Positions 9,281-17,113 of a stretch of 64,000 bases of DNA are shown here, in pieces. The stretch spans positions 90,035 to 154,034 of the forward strand of contig NZ_JAHREP010000011.1 in assembly GCF_019084545.1 (NCBI RefSeq). The letters are read 5' to 3'. The translations under genes and the position numbers were made by a program. Positions within the stretch are counted from its first letter, which is position 1, and the number at the start of each line of letters is the position of its first letter. The DNA is from Marinobacterium ramblicola (GTDB taxonomy: Bacteria > Pseudomonadota > Gammaproteobacteria > Pseudomonadales > Balneatricaceae). The notes under the pieces are model-generated. The model worked only from the letters and a program-made list of their open reading frames with translations, did no database searches and was not told where the DNA came from.

Positions 9281-10864
9281 ATGACCGAAGATCAAAAACG
9301 AAAACTGGAGCAGAAGCTCTGGAACATCGCCGACGAACTGCGCGGCAAGATGAACGCCGACGAGTTCCGCGACTACTGCCTGGGGTTCATCTTCTACAAG
9401 TATCTCTCGGAACACCTGCACAACTTCGCCAACGAAATGCTTGGCGAGGACGGCATCGACTACCTCGATATCGACGAGAAGAGCGACGAAGGCAAGGCGA
9501 TGCTGGAAGCGATCAAGGAGGAAGCGGTCGAGGAACTGGGCTACTTCCTCAAACCCTCCGAACTGTTCGGCAGCATCGCCCGGCGCGGTGCGCACCAGAG
9601 CGCCGACGGCACCGATATCGTCGATAACTTCATCCTCGACGATCTGACCCGCGTACTCAACAGCATCGAGCGCTCCACCATGGGCACCGAGAGCGAGGAC
9701 GACTTCGACCAGCTGTTCGAAGATCTGGACCTGACCTCCAGCAAACTGGGCCGCACCGAAAAGGCAAAAAACGACCTGATCGCCAAGATTATGCTGCACC
9801 TGGACAGCATCGACTTCGCCCTCAGCGACAGCGACAGCGACGTGCTGGGCGACGCCTACGAATACCTGATCGGCAAGTTCGCTGCCGGGGCCGGCAAGAA
9901 AGCGGGCGAGTTCTACACCCCTCAGGCCGTATCCACCGTGCTGGCGCGACTGGTTACCAGCGGCAAGAGCCGGCTGAAATCAGTCTACGACCCCACCTGC
10001 GGCTCCGGCTCCCTGCTGCTGCGCGTGGCGAAAGAGGTCGAGCATGTCGGCGACTTCTACGGCCAGGAGATGAACCGCACTACCTACAACTTGGCGCGCA
10101 TGAACATGATTCTGCACGGCGTGCACTACCGCAACTTCGACCTGAAGCAGGAGGACACCCTGGAAGAACCCCAGCACCTGGGGATGAAGTTCGAAGCGGT
10201 GGTGGCCAATCCCCCCTTCTCCGCCAAGTGGAGCGCCAACAAGCAGTTCGAAACCGACGACCGCTTCGCCCAGTACGGCAAACTGGCCCCCGCCTCCAAG
10301 GCCGACTTCGCCTTCGTCCAGCATATGCTGCACCACCTGGCCGACAATGGCACCCTGGCGGTGGTGTTGCCCCACGGTGTGCTGTTCCGCGGCGGCGCCG
10401 AGGGCCATATCCGCCGCTACATCATCGAAGAGGGCAACTGGCTCGATGCGGTAATCGGCCTGCCCGCCAATATCTTCTACGGCACCTCCATCCCCACCTG
10501 CATACTGGTGATGAAAAAGTGCCGCGAGCACCCCGACAATGTGCTGTTTATCGATGCCGGCGCCCACTTCGAGAAGGGCAAGAACCAGAACATCATGCGC
10601 GAGCGGGATATCGCCAAGATCGTCGCCACCTACCGCGAGCGGCGCGAAGAGGCGCGATACAGCCATATCGCACCGCTGAGCGAGATCGCCGAAAACGACT
10701 ACAACCTCAATATCCCCCGTTATGTGGATACCTTCGAAGAGGAGGAGCCGGTGGATCTCGCGGCCGTGGCGGCCGAACTGAAGCAACTGGACCGGGATAT
10801 GGTCGAAATAGACGAGGCTATTCGCGGCTATTGCGATGAGCTGGGCATAGACGCGCCGGTATAA
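9281..10864 (+). CDS. hsdM: type I restriction-modification methyltransferase subunit
   Basis: 527-residue N6-adenine methyltransferase subunit of a type I RM complex. The N-terminal helical HsdM domain (QKLWNIADELRG) is followed by the SAM-binding motif DPTCGSGS at 237-244 and the catalytic NPPF at 310-313. It opens the hsd operon and is followed 23 bp later by a HEPN gene rather than directly by hsdS. The closest family type, judged from the QKLWNIADELRGKM start, is the common HsdM of EcoR124-like (IC) systems. All catalytic motifs look intact, so modification activity is expected once it pairs with the specificity subunit. Confidence 0.96.
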   Translation: MTEDQKRKLEQKLWNIADELRGKMNADEFRDYCLGFIFYKYLSEHLHNFANEMLGEDGIDYLDIDEKSDEGKAMLEAIKEEAVEELGYFLKPSELFGSIARRGAHQSADGTDIVDNFILDDLTRVLNSIERSTMGTESEDDFDQLFEDLDLTSSKLGRTEKAKNDLIAKIMLHLDSIDFALSDSDSDVLGDAYEYLIGKFAAGAGKKAGEFYTPQAVSTVLARLVTSGKSRLKSVYDPTCGSGSLLLRVAKEVEHVGDFYGQEMNRTTYNLARMNMILHGVHYRNFDLKQEDTLEEPQHLGMKFEAVVANPPFSAKWSANKQFETDDRFAQYGKLAPASKADFAFVQHMLHHLADNGTLAVVLPHGVLFRGGAEGHIRRYIIEEGNWLDAVIGLPANIFYGTSIPTCILVMKKCREHPDNVLFIDAGAHFEKGKNQNIMRERDIAKIVATYRERREEARYSHIAPLSEIAENDYNLNIPRYVDTFEEEEPVDLAAVAAELKQLDRDMVEIDEAIRGYCDELGIDAPV

Positions 10865-10887
10865 GGGCTGCCGTTAAGGAGGGCTCC

Positions 10888-11307
10888 ATGCAGGAAAAAC
10901 TGGACCTGAGTGTATTGGCAAGAGCGATCGCCACACTGAAAGTGGCGCTGGACGAGTACCAAAAGGACCCGTCCAACGAATTCGTGCGGGACTCCTGTAT
11001 CCAACGCTTTGAATACAGCTACGACCTGTCCACCAAAATGATCAGGCGCTACTTGAGCCTGGTTGCCGCCAACCCCGGCGAGGTTCAGGAGATGAGCTTC
11101 CAGAGCCTGATCCGCGAAGCCTATACGCTCGGCATCGTCGAAAACAGCTGGGACCAGTGGTGGGAGTATCGCGACAACCGCAACAAGACCTCCCACGGCT
11201 ACAATCGGGATACCGCTATCGAAATCGTGGAAGGGCTGCCTCGCTTCTATCAAGAGGCCGACTTCCTGCTGCAGGCGCTGACGGAAAAGAATGAAGATCA
11301 AGTTTGA
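10888..11307 (+). CDS. hepT: HepT-type HEPN toxin / HI0074-family protein (first copy)
   Basis: 139-residue helical protein of the HI0074 (nucleotidyltransferase substrate-binding, HEPN) family. In the characterised HepT-MntA pair the HEPN protein is an RNase toxin, and its motif tyrosine is AMPylated by MntA. The motif is intact here: Arg98-x4-His103-x-Tyr105 (RNKTSHGY). The gene follows hsdM by 23 bp with an AAGGAGG site upstream, and its last 17 nt overlap the start of the nucleotidyltransferase-HsdS fusion gene, as expected for translational coupling of a toxin with its antitoxin. What is seen: family motif and overlap. What is inferred: toxin activity. Confidence 0.88.
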   Translation: MQEKLDLSVLARAIATLKVALDEYQKDPSNEFVRDSCIQRFEYSYDLSTKMIRRYLSLVAANPGEVQEMSFQSLIREAYTLGIVENSWDQWWEYRDNRNKTSHGYNRDTAIEIVEGLPRFYQEADFLLQALTEKNEDQV

Positions 11308-12793
11308 TGTGACCGCCCAGGAACTGAAGATTATCCGGCAGATCCTGCAGCAACACCTGCCCGCCCGGTGCAAGGTCTGGGTGTTCGGCAGTCGCGCCAA
11401 AAACCAGGCCAAATTCAACTCCGATCTGGATCTGGCGATCGAGTGCGAACAGCCGCTGGACAAGCGGACATCGATGCAGCTTGAGATGGCATTCGATGAA
11501 GCGCCTTTGCCTTATAGGGTTGATATTGTGGATATGCAGAAGGTTGATCCGGGGTTTAAAGGGATCATAGATAAGCAAAAAGTAGTGTTCCCGATTCAGT
11601 CAAATGTGCCTGAATTGAGGTTTAAAGGCTTTTTTGAAGAGTGGAAATCTGTATCATTAGGTGAGATATCCTCTCAGGCAGAGTATGGATTAAATACGCC
11701 AGCAGTAGATTTTGATGGAGTCAGGAAATATATTCGAATCACGGATATCGATGATAAAACACATCAGTATTCACCAAACCCTGTAACGTCGCCTATGGGT
11801 AATGTAGACGATTCATATAAGCTTAAGGAAGGGGATCTTCTATTCACGCGGACAGGTGCAAGTACGGGAAAAAGTTACTTGTATACTTCGAAGGATGGGA
11901 ATCTGTATTTTGCTGGATTTCTTATTCGTTTTCATATAGATGGAGCATTCCCAGGCTTTGTCTTTTTTCAAACATTACGGTCAAGCTTCTCCAAATGGAT
12001 TAAAATTGAGTCGATCAGATCTGGCCAACCCGGAATTAATGCAAAGGAGTACTCTTCGTTTAGGTTTTACTGTCCGAGTGAAGAAGAACAAAAAAAAATT
12101 GCCACCTTCCTAAGCTCCATCGACGACAAGCTAAATTCTCTGCGCCGCAAACGCGAACTACTGGAAACCTACAAACGCGGCCTGATGCAAAAGGTATTCT
12201 CGCAAGAGATCCGGTTTAAAAAGGATGACGGCACTGATTTTTCAGACTGGAAAAGGGTGCAAATTGGCTCCCAGCTGGAGGAAGTGTCACGCCGGGTAGA
12301 TGCCAAAACCACTCTTCCTGTATATAGTTCTACACGGGAAGGATTAAAACCGCAAAGTGAATATTATAACGATAGAGAGTTGGCCAATGATGGCGAATAC
12401 GGCGTTGTACCTGTTGGATGCTTTGTATACAGACATATGAGTGATGATCTCACCTTTAAATTTAATGTAAATAAAACAGATGGCGATATCGCTGTTAGTA
12501 AAGAGTACCCTGTATTCAAAGCGGTTGGAATGGAAAACGATTTTCTGCTTAATAAATTGAACAATAGTATTGAGTTTAAACGGTTTGCGGCGATACAAAA
12601 GAAAGGTGGAACAAGGACTAGGCTTTACTACAAGACATTATGTAGTTGGAAAACAGAGATTCCTATCCTTGAAGAGCAACAGAAAATTTCTGTTTTCTTG
12701 GCTGTTTTTGATAAAAAAATAAAATCAACATCGAAACAGATCAACCAACTGGAAACCTTCAAAAAAGGCCTGCTGCAAAAGATGTTTGTCTGA
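11291..12793 (+). CDS. hsdS: MntA-like nucleotidyltransferase domain fused to type I specificity subunit HsdS
   Basis: 500-residue fusion. Residues 1 to about 98 form a minimal nucleotidyltransferase (MNT) domain with Gly33-Ser34-x10-Asp45-x-Asp47 (FGSRAKNQAKFNSDLDL) and a third acidic residue at Asp78 (YRVDIVD), so the catalytic triad looks complete. Residues from about 104 on are a full-length HsdS: ELRFKGFFEEWKSVSLGEI opens TRD1, a central conserved helix follows (ATFLSSIDDKLNSLRRKREL), then TRD2, and a C-terminal helix ends in KKGLLQKMF. The two TRDs are markedly AT-rich compared with the flanking hsd genes, usual for horizontally swapped target-recognition domains. HsdS normally has about 400 residues and starts at the TRD, so the first 100 residues are an added module. 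The start overlaps the end of the upstream hepT. Confidence 0.92.
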   Translation: MKIKFDVTAQELKIIRQILQQHLPARCKVWVFGSRAKNQAKFNSDLDLAIECEQPLDKRTSMQLEMAFDEAPLPYRVDIVDMQKVDPGFKGIIDKQKVVFPIQSNVPELRFKGFFEEWKSVSLGEISSQAEYGLNTPAVDFDGVRKYIRITDIDDKTHQYSPNPVTSPMGNVDDSYKLKEGDLLFTRTGASTGKSYLYTSKDGNLYFAGFLIRFHIDGAFPGFVFFQTLRSSFSKWIKIESIRSGQPGINAKEYSSFRFYCPSEEEQKKIATFLSSIDDKLNSLRRKRELLETYKRGLMQKVFSQEIRFKKDDGTDFSDWKRVQIGSQLEEVSRRVDAKTTLPVYSSTREGLKPQSEYYNDRELANDGEYGVVPVGCFVYRHMSDDLTFKFNVNKTDGDIAVSKEYPVFKAVGMENDFLLNKLNNSIEFKRFAAIQKKGGTRTRLYYKTLCSWKTEIPILEEQQKISVFLAVFDKKIKSTSKQINQLETFKKGLLQKMFV

Positions 12794-12812
12794 GTAGTGG
12801 CGGGAGAACGAT

Positions 12813-13223
12813 ATGACCGAGGATATTCGCTGGATACAGCGTTTGCAGAACTGGAACCGGGCGCTGGCGCAGCTCGGCAAGTTCATGGAGCGCGAGTCGC
12901 TGAACGAGCTGGAGGAGCAGGGGCTGATCCAGTCGTTCGAATACAACCATGAGCTGGCCTGGAAAACCCAGAAGGACTTTCTGGAAAATCAGGGCTATAC
13001 GGATCTGTTCGGCTCCAAGAATGTGGCGCGCAAGGCGTTCGAAGTGGGGCTGGTCGATGACGGCGAGGCGTGGCTGGCGATGATAGAGAGCCGCAATCTC
13101 AGTTCGCACACCTATAACGAGGAGGTAACGGCCAAGATCGTTACCGCCATCGTGGACAACTATTACGACAGCTTCTGCCGTCTCAACCGCAAACTCAACG
13201 AACTGGCCGAGCAGGAATCATGA
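12813..13223 (+). CDS. hepT: HepT-type HEPN toxin / HI0074-family protein (second copy)
   Basis: 136-residue HI0074-family HEPN protein. The toxin-type motif is intact: Arg94-x4-His99-x-Tyr101 (RNLSSHTY). It begins 19 bp after the hsdS fusion and overlaps the start of the next gene by 4 nt (ATGA), which couples it to the nucleotidyltransferase-HsdR fusion. Outside the motif it shares little obvious sequence with the first hepT at 10888-11307 (for instance GLIQSFEYNHELAWKTQKD has only a loose match there), so the two copies look independently acquired rather than duplicated in place. By analogy with HepT-MntA it is a predicted ribonuclease toxin held inactive by AMPylation. Confidence 0.88.
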   Translation: MTEDIRWIQRLQNWNRALAQLGKFMERESLNELEEQGLIQSFEYNHELAWKTQKDFLENQGYTDLFGSKNVARKAFEVGLVDDGEAWLAMIESRNLSSHTYNEEVTAKIVTAIVDNYYDSFCRLNRKLNELAEQES

Positions 13224-16200
13224 AGGATCTATCCGGTGCCGATACAGGACTGCCCGCCGACGCCATCGCCGCGATTCAGGCGGTGTTCGCCCGTTACGAG
13301 CAGATCGAGCGCGCCGTACTCTATGGCTCCCGTGCCAAGGGCAATTTTCGCCCCGGTTCCGATATCGACCTGACGCTCTATCTGAAACAGGAACCCACCT
13401 TCAGCTTGCTGACACGGGTGTCGCGTGAGCTGGACGAGCTGCACATCCCCTGGAGTATCGATCTGTCGTTGGTCGCCTATATCGACAACGAGAAACTGCT
13501 GGACCATATCCGGCGCGTCGGCATCGAATTCTACAACGCCGACGACTACCGTGCCCGCCAACGCATGCAGGAGCAGCGCCTGGAGTACGCGCAGAGCGGT
13601 ATTCAGTCCGAAGCGCAGCTGGAAGAGAGCCTGATTCTGCGTCTGCAGGGGCTGGGTTACGAGCGTGTCCGTATCGATACGTCCGAACAGCTCAAGGCCA
13701 ACCTGAAGACACAACTGTCGCTGCACAACGAAGCCGCGCTGGCGGGCACACCGCTCAGCGCCGGCGAGTTCGACAAGGTGCTCAACCATCTGGACAAGGG
13801 CAACGTGTTCCAGCGCGCCAAGACCCTGCGCGACCGCTACCAACTCACCCTCGACGATGGCTCGAGCTGCTATCTGCAGTTCATGAACTGCGTGGAGTGG
13901 TGCCGCAACCGTTATCAGGTCACCAGCCAGGTCACCCAGGTGGGCCGCTACGAAAACCGCTACGACGTGACGCTGCTGATCAACGGTCTGCCGCTGGTGC
14001 AGATCGAGCTGAAGCGGCGCGGCATGGAACTGAAGGAAGCGTTCAACCAGATCAACCGCTACCAGCGCCACTCCTTCTGGGCCGAGAACGGCCTCTACAA
14101 CTACGTGCAGCTGTTCGTGATCTCCAACGGCGTCAACACCAAGTACTACGCCAACAACCGCAAGCAAGAGTACAAGCAGACCTTCTTCTGGTCCGATGAG
14201 AAAAACAGGGCGATCAAGAAGCTGGACGCCTTTACCGACGCCTTTCTCGAACCCTGCCATATCTCCAAGATGATCGCCCGCTACATCGTGCTGCACGAGT
14301 CGGACAAGATCTTGATGGCGTTGCGCCCCTACCAGTACTACGCCGTGGAGAAGATCGTCGAACGGGTGAAAGAGGGGCGCAAGAACGGCTATATCTGGCA
14401 CACCACCGGCAGCGGCAAGACACTGACCAGCTTCAAGGCGGCGCAGATCCTGACCCAACTGCCCAAGGTGCACAAGGTCGTGTTCGTGGTCGACCGGGCG
14501 GACCTGGACTACCAGACCACCAAGGAGTTCAACGCCTTCAGTCCCGACTGCGTGGACAACACCGACAACACCGCCTCTCTGGTGAAACAGATGGCGGGCG
14601 ACAACAAACTGATCGTCACCACCATCCAGAAACTCAACAACGCCATCTCCCGCACCCGCCATGAACAGGCGATGGATGCCCTGCGCGACAAGCGGGTGGT
14701 GTTCATCTTCGACGAGTGCCACCGCTCCCAGTTCGGCCAGACCCACAAGAACATCACCGGCTTCTTCACCAAGGCGCAGATGTTCGGCTTCACCGGCACG
14801 CCGATCTTCCCCGGGAACGCGGCGGCCAACGAACACGGCAAGCGCACCACCGCCGATCTGTTCGGCGACCGCCTGCACCAGTACGTGATCACCGACGCGA
14901 TCCGGGACGAAAACGTGCTCAAGTTCGCCATCGAATACTGGGGCAAGCTCCGGCGCAAGGACGGCAGCCTGATCGACGAGCAGGTGCACGCCATCAATCG
15001 CAAGGAGTTTTTCGAGAGCGACGAACGTATCGAAGGGGTGGTGAACTGGATCATCGCCAACCACAACCGCAAGACCTACGACAAACAGTTCTCGGCGATG
15101 ATGTGCGTCGGCAGCAAGGAGCAGCTGATCAAGTACTACGACTGCTTCAAGCGCAAGCGCGAGGCGGGCGAACACGATCTGCGTGTGGTGACCATATTCA
15201 CCTTCGGAACCAACGAAGAGGACGCCGACGCCAACGGCCTGATCGAAGAGCCCGACTTCGATATCAAGACCGACGACCCGGCCAACAGGCACAGCCGCGA
15301 CAAGTTGGCGCAGTATGTGGCCGACTACAACGCCCTCTACAAGACGGCGCACTCGGTGAAGGACAGCAAGGCGTTCTACACCTACTACAAGGACATCGCC
15401 AAGCGGATGAAGGAGCGCGACAAGGAACAGTTCAAGGATCGCGATCGCGCCGACATCCTGCTCGTGGTGAACATGTTCCTGACCGGGTTCGACGCCAAGA
15501 AACTGAACACCCTCTACGTAGACAAGAACCTGAAACACCACGGCCTGATCCAGGCGTTCTCGCGCACCAACCGCATACTGGGCGAACTGAAATCCCAGGG
15601 CAATATCGTCTGCTTCCGCAACCTCAAGGACAACACCGACGAAGCGATCGGGATGTTCTGCGATACCGACCAGCCCGACACCATCCTGATGGAGCCCTAC
15701 GAGTTCTACGTGGAACAGTTCAACAGCCTGCTGCAGGAGCTGTTCAGCATCGCCGCCACCCCCGAGGCGGTGGACGACCTGGCAAGCGAGGACGACCAGG
15801 CGCTGTTCGTCAAGGCGTTCCGACGGCTGATCCGGATCCTAAACAAGCTGAAACCTTTTACCGACTTCGACTGGCAGGATCTGGAACTGGCCGAGCAGAC
15901 CTTCGAGGACTTCAAGAGCAAATATCTGGATATCCACGACCGCAGCCGCAGCAACGAACCGGGCGCCTCGATCATCGACGATCTGGACTTCGAGCTGGAA
16001 CTGATCCACCGCGACGAAGTAAATGTCGCCTACACCCTCAAGCTGCTCGACGATCTGCGCCATAAACAGAGCCGGGGCGATACGGCAGAGAGCCGCCAGG
16101 CGATGCAGTCGCTGCTCGATACCTTGGGCAAAGAGGCGCAACTGCGCAGCAAGCGCGAACTGATCGAAAAGTTCATCCTCGACTATATGCCCGACCTCAC

Positions 16201-17068
16201 GCCGGAGCAGGACCTGCAGGAGATCTTCGTCGGCTTCTGGAGCAAGGAGCGGCGTCTGGCGGTGCACCGGCTGTGCGAGCGGGAGGGACTGGACAAGGAG
16301 GCTGTCTACCGGATGATCGACCAGTACAACTTCACCGGCAAGGACCCGCTGCGCGAGCAGGTGTTCTCGGCGATGGCCTACAAGCCGAAGCTGATGGAGC
16401 GCAAGACGCTCTACTCCCGCGTGCTGGGCGACCTGAAGGAGATCATCCACACCTACGACGACGACACCGGCAGCCTGCCGCTGGCGGAGGACCCGGCCGA
16501 CTACGATGTCGATACCCTGGCGCAACTGGCACACCGCATCGGCGATCTGGAGATCTTCTTCACCGACGAAGTCGCACGTGCGCAACAGAACACGCCGCTG
16601 GTGCACTTCACCATCGTGTTGGACACCCCCTACCGTCGGCAACTGACCAGCTTGCAGAACTATCCGCCGGCCGGCGACCTGCTCGGTCACGGGATCGTCA
16701 GCGACGACGTACTGACCGACTACATCGCCCTGACCACCGACTTCCAGCAGCAACTAAGCAGCTACGGCCTGGCGTTCGGCTCAGCCAACGCCGACAACGG
16801 GCAGGCCGTGTTCTGGTCCCTGTCGGAAGCGCGCGAAGGCAGCACAGTGCTCGAATTCGTACTCAACGCCTGGGGCTACACGGTCGCCGTCGGCGGCCCG
16901 GTCATGGCCTTCCTGGCCGCCTACCCGAAAGCGGCGCAGGGACTGGAGAAGCTCAGGGCCGATGTGGAAAAGCGTTTTGGTCGAAAGGGCAACGCCCCGG
17001 AATCCAGCGTCATCCTGACCGACGAGATCGCCGCCGAACTGGCTCGCATCAAACGCGAACGCAATTAA
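13220..17068 (+). CDS. hsdR: MntA-like nucleotidyltransferase domain fused to type I restriction subunit HsdR
   Basis: 1282-residue fusion. Residues 1 to about 110 are an MNT domain with Gly36-Ser37-x10-Asp48-x-Asp50 (YGSRAKGNFRPGSDIDL) and a third acidic residue at Asp81 (WSIDLSL). The normal HsdR start (QSEAQLEESLILRLQGLGY) follows at about residue 129. The restriction nuclease motif is Asp249 with Glu263-Leu-Lys265 (YDVTLL..IELKR). The translocase has Walker A GSGKT at 397-401 and DECH at 498-501, and further SF2 helicase motifs follow (FGFTGTPI, TGFDAKK, AFSRTNR). All catalytic residues look intact. The 4-nt overlap with the upstream hepT makes toxin and fused antitoxin translationally coupled. 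HsdR proteins of this type usually lack the first ~125 residues. Confidence 0.93.
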   Translation: MKDLSGADTGLPADAIAAIQAVFARYEQIERAVLYGSRAKGNFRPGSDIDLTLYLKQEPTFSLLTRVSRELDELHIPWSIDLSLVAYIDNEKLLDHIRRVGIEFYNADDYRARQRMQEQRLEYAQSGIQSEAQLEESLILRLQGLGYERVRIDTSEQLKANLKTQLSLHNEAALAGTPLSAGEFDKVLNHLDKGNVFQRAKTLRDRYQLTLDDGSSCYLQFMNCVEWCRNRYQVTSQVTQVGRYENRYDVTLLINGLPLVQIELKRRGMELKEAFNQINRYQRHSFWAENGLYNYVQLFVISNGVNTKYYANNRKQEYKQTFFWSDEKNRAIKKLDAFTDAFLEPCHISKMIARYIVLHESDKILMALRPYQYYAVEKIVERVKEGRKNGYIWHTTGSGKTLTSFKAAQILTQLPKVHKVVFVVDRADLDYQTTKEFNAFSPDCVDNTDNTASLVKQMAGDNKLIVTTIQKLNNAISRTRHEQAMDALRDKRVVFIFDECHRSQFGQTHKNITGFFTKAQMFGFTGTPIFPGNAAANEHGKRTTADLFGDRLHQYVITDAIRDENVLKFAIEYWGKLRRKDGSLIDEQVHAINRKEFFESDERIEGVVNWIIANHNRKTYDKQFSAMMCVGSKEQLIKYYDCFKRKREAGEHDLRVVTIFTFGTNEEDADANGLIEEPDFDIKTDDPANRHSRDKLAQYVADYNALYKTAHSVKDSKAFYTYYKDIAKRMKERDKEQFKDRDRADILLVVNMFLTGFDAKKLNTLYVDKNLKHHGLIQAFSRTNRILGELKSQGNIVCFRNLKDNTDEAIGMFCDTDQPDTILMEPYEFYVEQFNSLLQELFSIAATPEAVDDLASEDDQALFVKAFRRLIRILNKLKPFTDFDWQDLELAEQTFEDFKSKYLDIHDRSRSNEPGASIIDDLDFELELIHRDEVNVAYTLKLLDDLRHKQSRGDTAESRQAMQSLLDTLGKEAQLRSKRELIEKFILDYMPDLTPEQDLQEIFVGFWSKERRLAVHRLCEREGLDKEAVYRMIDQYNFTGKDPLREQVFSAMAYKPKLMERKTLYSRVLGDLKEIIHTYDDDTGSLPLAEDPADYDVDTLAQLAHRIGDLEIFFTDEVARAQQNTPLVHFTIVLDTPYRRQLTSLQNYPPAGDLLGHGIVSDDVLTDYIALTTDFQQQLSSYGLAFGSANADNGQAVFWSLSEAREGSTVLEFVLNAWGYTVAVGGPVMAFLAAYPKAAQGLEKLRADVEKRFGRKGNAPESSVILTDEIAAELARIKRERN

Positions 17069-17113
17069 AGGGCAGGGTGACGGCTGTCCGGAATCTGCCG
17101 TTGCCGTTTATCC

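Noticed and set aside
10888..11307. First hepT gene as an ordinary hsd accessory or minor domain of HsdM
   Set aside because: It has its own start, ribosome site and an intact RX4HXY motif, and overlaps the MNT-HsdS start, which fits a separate HEPN toxin gene.
13229..15541. 770-residue open frame on the minus strand
   Set aside because: Antisense shadow of hsdR; compositionally biased Val/Gly/Leu-rich translation with no domain, while the plus strand has complete HsdR motifs.
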